Below, piece after piece: positions 60,588 to 64,000 of a stretch of DNA of 64,000 bases; within the stretch, counting starts at the first letter, position 1, and each line of letters opens with the position of its first letter. The stretch lies in the NCBI RefSeq assembly GCF_009650135.1, contig NZ_CP045871.1:496001-560000 (forward strand), in the 5' to 3' direction. The notes beneath the pieces were generated by a model. The model was given only the letters and a program-made list of their open reading frames with translations, was not told the origin of the DNA and made no database searches. The translations under genes and the position numbers were made by a program. Source of the DNA: Litorivicinus lipolyticus (GTDB lineage: Bacteria > Pseudomonadota > Gammaproteobacteria > Pseudomonadales > Litorivicinaceae).

Positions 60588-62552
60588 ATGAGCGATATGA
60601 ATGTAAAAGTCCCAGACATTGGCGATGCCAGCGAAGTCGAAGTGATTGAAGTGTCCGTGGCGGTGGGTGACACTGTCGAAGAGGGTGACACGCTGATCGT
60701 ATTGGAGTCGGACAAGGCCAGCATGGAAATTCCGGCGCCGGCGTCGGGTGTCATCACTGAACTGAAAGTCAAAGAAGGCGATCAGGTCGGCGAGGGCACC
60801 GACATTGCGGTGATGCGCAGCGACGCGGCTGCCCCAGCCCCCGCGGCTGAACCCGCCCCTGCCCCTGCGGCGGCGCCTGCCCCGGCAGCTGTGGCCGCGC
60901 CGGCAGCGGTTGCCAGTGCCAGCCAGACCGTCACCGTGCCAGACATCGGTGACGCAACTGACGTCGAGGTCATCGAGGTGTCCGTCAAGGTCGGTGACGC
61001 GGTTGAAGAAGGCGACACCCTGATCGTATTGGAATCGGACAAGGCCAGCATGGAGATTCCGTCACCGGTCAGCGGTGTGGTTGAAAGCCTGACCGTGGCC
61101 GAAGGCGCCAAAGTCGGCGAAGGCGATGCGATTGCCGTGGTGGCCGCAGCGGGCGCCGCGCTTGTTGCAGCGCCTGTCACGGCGACAGCGGCTCCGGCAG
61201 CATCGGCTCCGGCAGCAGCCCCGGCCCCGGTTGCGGCCCCGGTTGCGGCGCCTGCCGCGGCGTCGGGTCCTGTGGCCGTTACGGTCCCGGACATTGGCGA
61301 AGCGACCGATGTTGAAGTGATCGAAGTGGCGGTCAAGGTCGGCGACAGCGTGAGCGAGGGTGACACCTTGATCGTGTTGGAGTCGGACAAGGCCAGCATG
61401 GAAATCCCGGCGCCGGCGGATGGTGTGATTGAATCAATCACCGTTAAGGAAGGCGACAAGGTCAGCGAAGGCACCGCCATCGCGACCCTGAAAGGCGCGG
61501 CTGGCAGTGCGCCCGCCGCCGCCCCTGCACCGGCGGCCGCGCCGACTCCGGCTGCGCCCGCAGCGGTGTCACCGAATGCGGCAGCCCCCAGCGCAACGGC
61601 TCCGGCCAAAGCGCCGACGGCCGGCCCCACCAGTGACGCTGCCAAGGTTCACGCTGGCCCGGCCGTGCGTGCCTTGGCGCGTGATATGGGCGTCGATTTG
61701 ATGCGCGTCAGTGCGAGTGGTCCGCGTGGTCGAATTTTGAAGGAAGACATTCAGAACTTCGTTAAGCACGCGTTGGCTAATCCGGCGCCTGCGGCGAAAG
61801 CTGCGGTGTCCGGCTCGGGCGTCCCGGCCGTTAAGCTGCCTGACTTCAGTAAGTTTGGTCCGGTTAGCCACACCAAAATGTCGAAGCTGCAGCGCGTCAC
61901 CGCGGACAACATGACCAAGTCATGGCTGAACGTGCCGGCGGTAACACAGTTCGATAACGTCGATATCACCGACTTGGAAAGCTTCCGCAAGGCTAAGAAA
62001 GCGGCGGCTGAAAAAGCCGGCGTTAAGTTGACCCCGCTGCCATTTATGATCAAGGCGGTGGCAACGGTGCTGCGTGAACTGCCCCAGTTCAACGTCGCAC
62101 TGGACATGGAGTCCGGTGAAATCATCCAAAAAGACTATGTCCACGTTGGCATGGCGGTCGACACCCCGGCAGGCCTAATGGTGCCGGTGATTCGTGACGC
62201 GGATAAGAAGAGCATCTACGACATCGCACGTGAAACCATCGTGTTGGCGGGCAAGGCGCGTGATCGCAAGCTGACCGCGGCCGATATGACCGGCGGTTGC
62301 TTCACGATTTCGTCGCTGGGATCGATTGGCGGAACGCAGTTCACGCCGATCGTTAACAACCCCGAGGTCGCGATCATGGGGGTCTCCAAAGCCAGCATGC
62401 AGCCAGTTTGGGACGGCAAGGGCTTTGAACCGCGCTTGTTGATGCCGATTTCGTTGAGCTACGACCACCGCGCGGTGAATGGTGCCGATGGCGCCCGATT
62501 CACCACCCGCATGGGGCAGTTGCTGGGCGATATTCGCGAATTGCTGCTGTAA
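60588..62552 (+). CDS. aceF: Dihydrolipoamide acetyltransferase, three lipoyl domains
   Basis: A 654-residue E2 core protein. Three lipoyl domains carry lipoylated Lys43, Lys152 and Lys268, each in ESDKASMEIP, joined by Ala/Pro-rich linkers of 25-40 residues. The peripheral-subunit-binding domain (HAGPAVRALARDMGVDLMRVSASG, about 355-392) and the catalytic domain follow. The active-site motif is DHRAVNG with His627 and Asn631, where E. coli has Asp. The same Asn occurs in Azotobacter-type enzymes. E3 (lpd) is not next to it here. A terminator follows the stop. Confidence 0.95.
   Translation: MSDMNVKVPDIGDASEVEVIEVSVAVGDTVEEGDTLIVLESDKASMEIPAPASGVITELKVKEGDQVGEGTDIAVMRSDAAAPAPAAEPAPAPAAAPAPAAVAAPAAVASASQTVTVPDIGDATDVEVIEVSVKVGDAVEEGDTLIVLESDKASMEIPSPVSGVVESLTVAEGAKVGEGDAIAVVAAAGAALVAAPVTATAAPAASAPAAAPAPVAAPVAAPAAASGPVAVTVPDIGEATDVEVIEVAVKVGDSVSEGDTLIVLESDKASMEIPAPADGVIESITVKEGDKVSEGTAIATLKGAAGSAPAAAPAPAAAPTPAAPAAVSPNAAAPSATAPAKAPTAGPTSDAAKVHAGPAVRALARDMGVDLMRVSASGPRGRILKEDIQNFVKHALANPAPAAKAAVSGSGVPAVKLPDFSKFGPVSHTKMSKLQRVTADNMTKSWLNVPAVTQFDNVDITDLESFRKAKKAAAEKAGVKLTPLPFMIKAVATVLRELPQFNVALDMESGEIIQKDYVHVGMAVDTPAGLMVPVIRDADKKSIYDIARETIVLAGKARDRKLTAADMTGGCFTISSLGSIGGTQFTPIVNNPEVAIMGVSKASMQPVWDGKGFEPRLLMPISLSYDHRAVNGADGARFTTRMGQLLGDIRELLL
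60704..61408 (+). repeat. Three near-identical lipoyl-domain segments
   Basis: The DNA encoding LIVLESDKASMEIP recurs at about 60692-60735, 61019-61060 and 61367-61408 with only a few synonymous changes, reflecting domain duplication inside aceF. The sequence identity may mark recent gene conversion between the domains. Confidence 0.75.
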
Positions 62553-62574
62553 CGACTCGTCAGTCAGGGTCAAT

Positions 62575-62610
62575 AAAAAGGCGCGCGGTGTAACCACCGG
62601 GCGCCTTTTT
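62575..62610. terminator. Bidirectional terminator between aceF and the adenosyltransferase gene
   Basis: AAAAAGGCGC (62575-62584) pairs with GCGCCTTTTT (62601-62610), with an inner CGGTG/CACCG stem. A-rich and T-rich flanks let it act on both the plus-strand aceF and the minus-strand convergent gene. Confidence 0.88.
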
Positions 62611-62629
62611 TGTGTCTGAAGGGCGGGCG

Positions 62630-63181
62630 TTAGTCGCCGCGCTGCCAGTAGACCTCGTTGCCACCGTCGCGCCGGCACAGTGAACGCGCCAATATAAACA
62701 GCACATCCGAGGCTCGGTTCAGGTATTGCTGAATTTCGGGGCGCACGGCATCGTCCAAGTGGCGCAGCGCGACCACGCTGCGTTCGGCCCGGCGTGCGAC
62801 CGCGCGCGCGACCTGGCAGTGGCTGGCCGCCAGGGTGCCGGCCGGCAAGATAAATTCTTTGAGCGGCGGCAGGTCTTCGTTAAGGCGTGCACTGTGGACT
62901 TCGATGGCGGCCAGGTGATCGGCGGTGACCATCTCGAATCCAGGTACCGCAAGCTCGCCGCCGACGTCGAATAGGTGGTGCTGCATTAAACTCAGCAGCG
63001 CGTCCTCGGCATCGTCGTGGCCAAGCGTGGCTCGCAATACGCCCAGGGTCGAATTGAATTCATCGACGTCACCAATCGCATGCATCCGCGCATGGTCTTT
63101 GTTGATTCGACTGCCGTCGCCGAGGCCGGTGCTGCCGTCGTCGCCGGTGCGCGTGGTGATTTTGCTGAGTCGGTTGCCCAT
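62630..63181 (-). CDS. PduO-type cob(I)alamin adenosyltransferase
   Basis: A 183-residue ATP:corrinoid adenosyltransferase of the PduO/MMAB type. The N-terminal ATP motif KITTRTGDDGSTGLGDGSRINKDHARMHAIGDVDEFNS is diagnostic, and CQVARAVARRAERSV in the C-terminal half carries the conserved Arg residues at the subunit interface. It converts reduced corrinoid to the adenosyl form for B12-dependent enzymes. No other cobalamin gene is in the window. Confidence 0.92.
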   Translation of the reverse strand: MGNRLSKITTRTGDDGSTGLGDGSRINKDHARMHAIGDVDEFNSTLGVLRATLGHDDAEDALLSLMQHHLFDVGGELAVPGFEMVTADHLAAIEVHSARLNEDLPPLKEFILPAGTLAASHCQVARAVARRAERSVVALRHLDDAVRPEIQQYLNRASDVLFILARSLCRRDGGNEVYWQRGD

Positions 63182-63216
63182 GGAGGTGTCCTGCTGTGTG
63201 TGGTGGCTAGGTAGTT

Positions 63217-63232
63217 GGTGGCGTATGCCACC
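63217..63232. repeat. Short perfect hairpin upstream of the adenosyltransferase gene
   Basis: GGTGGC-GTAT-GCCACC lies between the alkyltransferase-like gene and the adenosyltransferase gene. It has no T-run. It may be a protein site or a 3'-end hairpin. Nothing in it recalls the conserved B12-box of a cobalamin riboswitch. Confidence 0.3.
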
Positions 63233-63235
63233 GCT

Positions 63236-63550
63236 TCAAGGCGCGGGGCACCATCGCTGCGGTGATGGCAGTCGGCCGCCAACAAAAGTCAGGCCTTCGT
63301 CAGTCAAGCGCTGACGTTGGTATTCAAAGCGCGGATCGCCCTCGACAAAGCTGGAGCGTCCCGCGGCATTGACCACCCGATGCCATGGTATGTCGCCGCC
63401 GCTGGGTAGCTGGCCAAGGACTGTGCCGACCAGGCGAGCGCGCCTCGGCAGGCCCGCCATGTCCGCGATTTGACCGTAGCTGGCAAAGCGGCCCGGCGGT
63501 ATCGCATTGACCACCAATAGTATGCGCTGCGCCGGGCTGAGAGCGTCCAT
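63236..63550 (-). CDS. Alkyltransferase-like protein (ATL, MGMT family)
   Basis: A 104-residue protein of the O6-alkylguanine-DNA alkyltransferase C-terminal fold. ASYGQIADMAG, RARLVGTVLG and DIPWHRVVNAAG are clear. The acceptor Cys of PCHRV is Trp here (PWHRV), so it cannot take alkyl groups. ATL proteins of this sort bind O6-alkylguanine and flag it for nucleotide excision repair. The start overlaps the stop of the upstream SDR by one base. Confidence 0.9.
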   Translation of the reverse strand: MDALSPAQRILLVVNAIPPGRFASYGQIADMAGLPRRARLVGTVLGQLPSGGDIPWHRVVNAAGRSSFVEGDPRFEYQRQRLTDEGLTFVGGRLPSPQRWCPAP

Positions 63551-64000
63551 TAAATGCGCAGCGCGCCATCCACTTCAATCACTCGGCCGCTGACGTAGTC
63601 GTTTTCAAGTATGAACTGCACGGCGTGTGCAATTTCATCGGGTTGCCCCAGGCGTTTGGCAGGGATGCCTGCGGCGATTTTTTCGAGCACATCATCGCGC
63701 ATGCTGAGGACCATTTCGGTGCCGATAAACCCCGGTGCGACGGCACCGGTGCGGATACCGTAACGGGCCATCTCTTTGGCCCAGGTCACGGTCATCGCAG
63801 CGACGCCCGCTTTGGTGGCGGTGTAGTTGGTTTGACCCAGATTGCCGGCGCGGCTGATGCTCGAAATGCTGACAATGCAGCCGTGCTCGCCGGCATCGAC
63901 CATGTGTGCTGCCACTTCACGCGTGCACAAAAAGACGCCGGTCAGGTTGACGTCAATCACCGCGTTCCATTGCGCCAAGGTCATTTTGTCGGTGACCTTG
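63550..64000 (-). CDS. FabG-like SDR (5' end beyond the window)
   Basis: The C-terminal 150 residues of a classical SDR. WNAVIDVNLTGVFLCTREVA, the triad part SISSISRAGNLGQTNYTATKAGVAAM, and the closing YVSGRVIEVDGALRI resemble 3-oxoacyl-ACP reductase FabG and PhaB/acetoacetyl-CoA reductases. The Rossmann motif lies outside the window. The substrate cannot be decided. Confidence 0.82.
   Translation of the reverse strand, partial: KVTDKMTLAQWNAVIDVNLTGVFLCTREVAAHMVDAGEHGCIVSISSISRAGNLGQTNYTATKAGVAAMTVTWAKEMARYGIRTGAVAPGFIGTEMVLSMRDDVLEKIAAGIPAKRLGQPDEIAHAVQFILENDYVSGRVIEVDGALRI

Noticed and set aside
60588..62552. Apparent active-site defect in AceF (Asn631 instead of Asp in the HxxxDG motif)
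   Set aside because: The same Asn is known in Azotobacter/Pseudomonas-type E2 enzymes, so it is a lineage feature and not a lesion.
63236..63550. Broken DNA methyltransferase (PCHRV changed to PWHRV)
   Set aside because: This replacement defines functional alkyltransferase-like proteins; the gene is intact and of normal length.

Overview
The window is a dense, high-GC stretch of bacterial chromosome with almost no non-coding DNA. Many neighbouring genes overlap by 1-17 bases. FabY-type ketosynthase, HolD-RimI order, LutABC plus PdhR-AceEF, TRAP transport and many uronate/aldonate enzymes suggest a marine, Oceanospirillales-like gammaproteobacterium. That taxonomic placement is inference. I see no transposase, integrase, CRISPR array, rRNA or tRNA.

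Layout. 1-13 kb is housekeeping: a partial 2OG-Fe(II) oxygenase, a cupin, the RNA helicases RhlE and DeaD (DeaD with a structured leader), a cold-shock protein, leuA behind a Leu-rich leader peptide and terminator, holD-rimI, fabY, and the molybdopterin genes moaC-moaD-moaE-moaB-moeA. 13-20 kb holds an AEC transporter and an operon with a split transketolase, an SDR and a second full-length transketolase, divergent from a LysR regulator. 20-54 kb is a large sugar-acid catabolic island. It carries KDG kinase, an IlvD/Edd dehydratase, a mandelate-racemase-family dehydratase, a UxaA-family dehydratase, four beta-hydroxyacid dehydrogenases, several SDRs, two FAH-family enzymes, a DapA-family lyase, a DenD-like dehydrogenase, two DUF1537 kinases, an OtnC aldolase, a RuBisCO-like protein beside an ApnO-like protein, IdnD/IdnO, an FCD-type GntR regulator and a TRAP transporter. 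54-62.6 kb is central metabolism: lutABC, pdhR, aceE and aceF. The end holds a cobalamin adenosyltransferase, an alkyltransferase-like protein and a truncated SDR.

How it works together. Five copies of a palindrome, TGGTATACCA (one with a single mismatch), sit in five divergent intergenic regions of the island, including the one between gntR and the TRAP genes. The simplest reading is one local GntR regulon that takes up sugar acids by TRAP and feeds them through parallel dehydratase, dehydrogenase, kinase and lyase branches to pyruvate, 3-phosphoglycerate, DHAP or KDG. The RuBisCO-like protein, kinase and ApnO-like enzyme match the known D-apionate degradation set. LtnD-OtnK-OtnC match the L-threonate pathway, and IdnD/IdnO match L-idonate oxidation. 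A different palindrome, AATTGGTCAGACCAATT, lies between lutABC and pdhR-aceEF and looks like a PdhR site coupling lactate oxidation to pyruvate dehydrogenase.

Functions were assigned by reading motifs and recalling families. No database search was run, and substrates of the island enzymes are mostly unproven.
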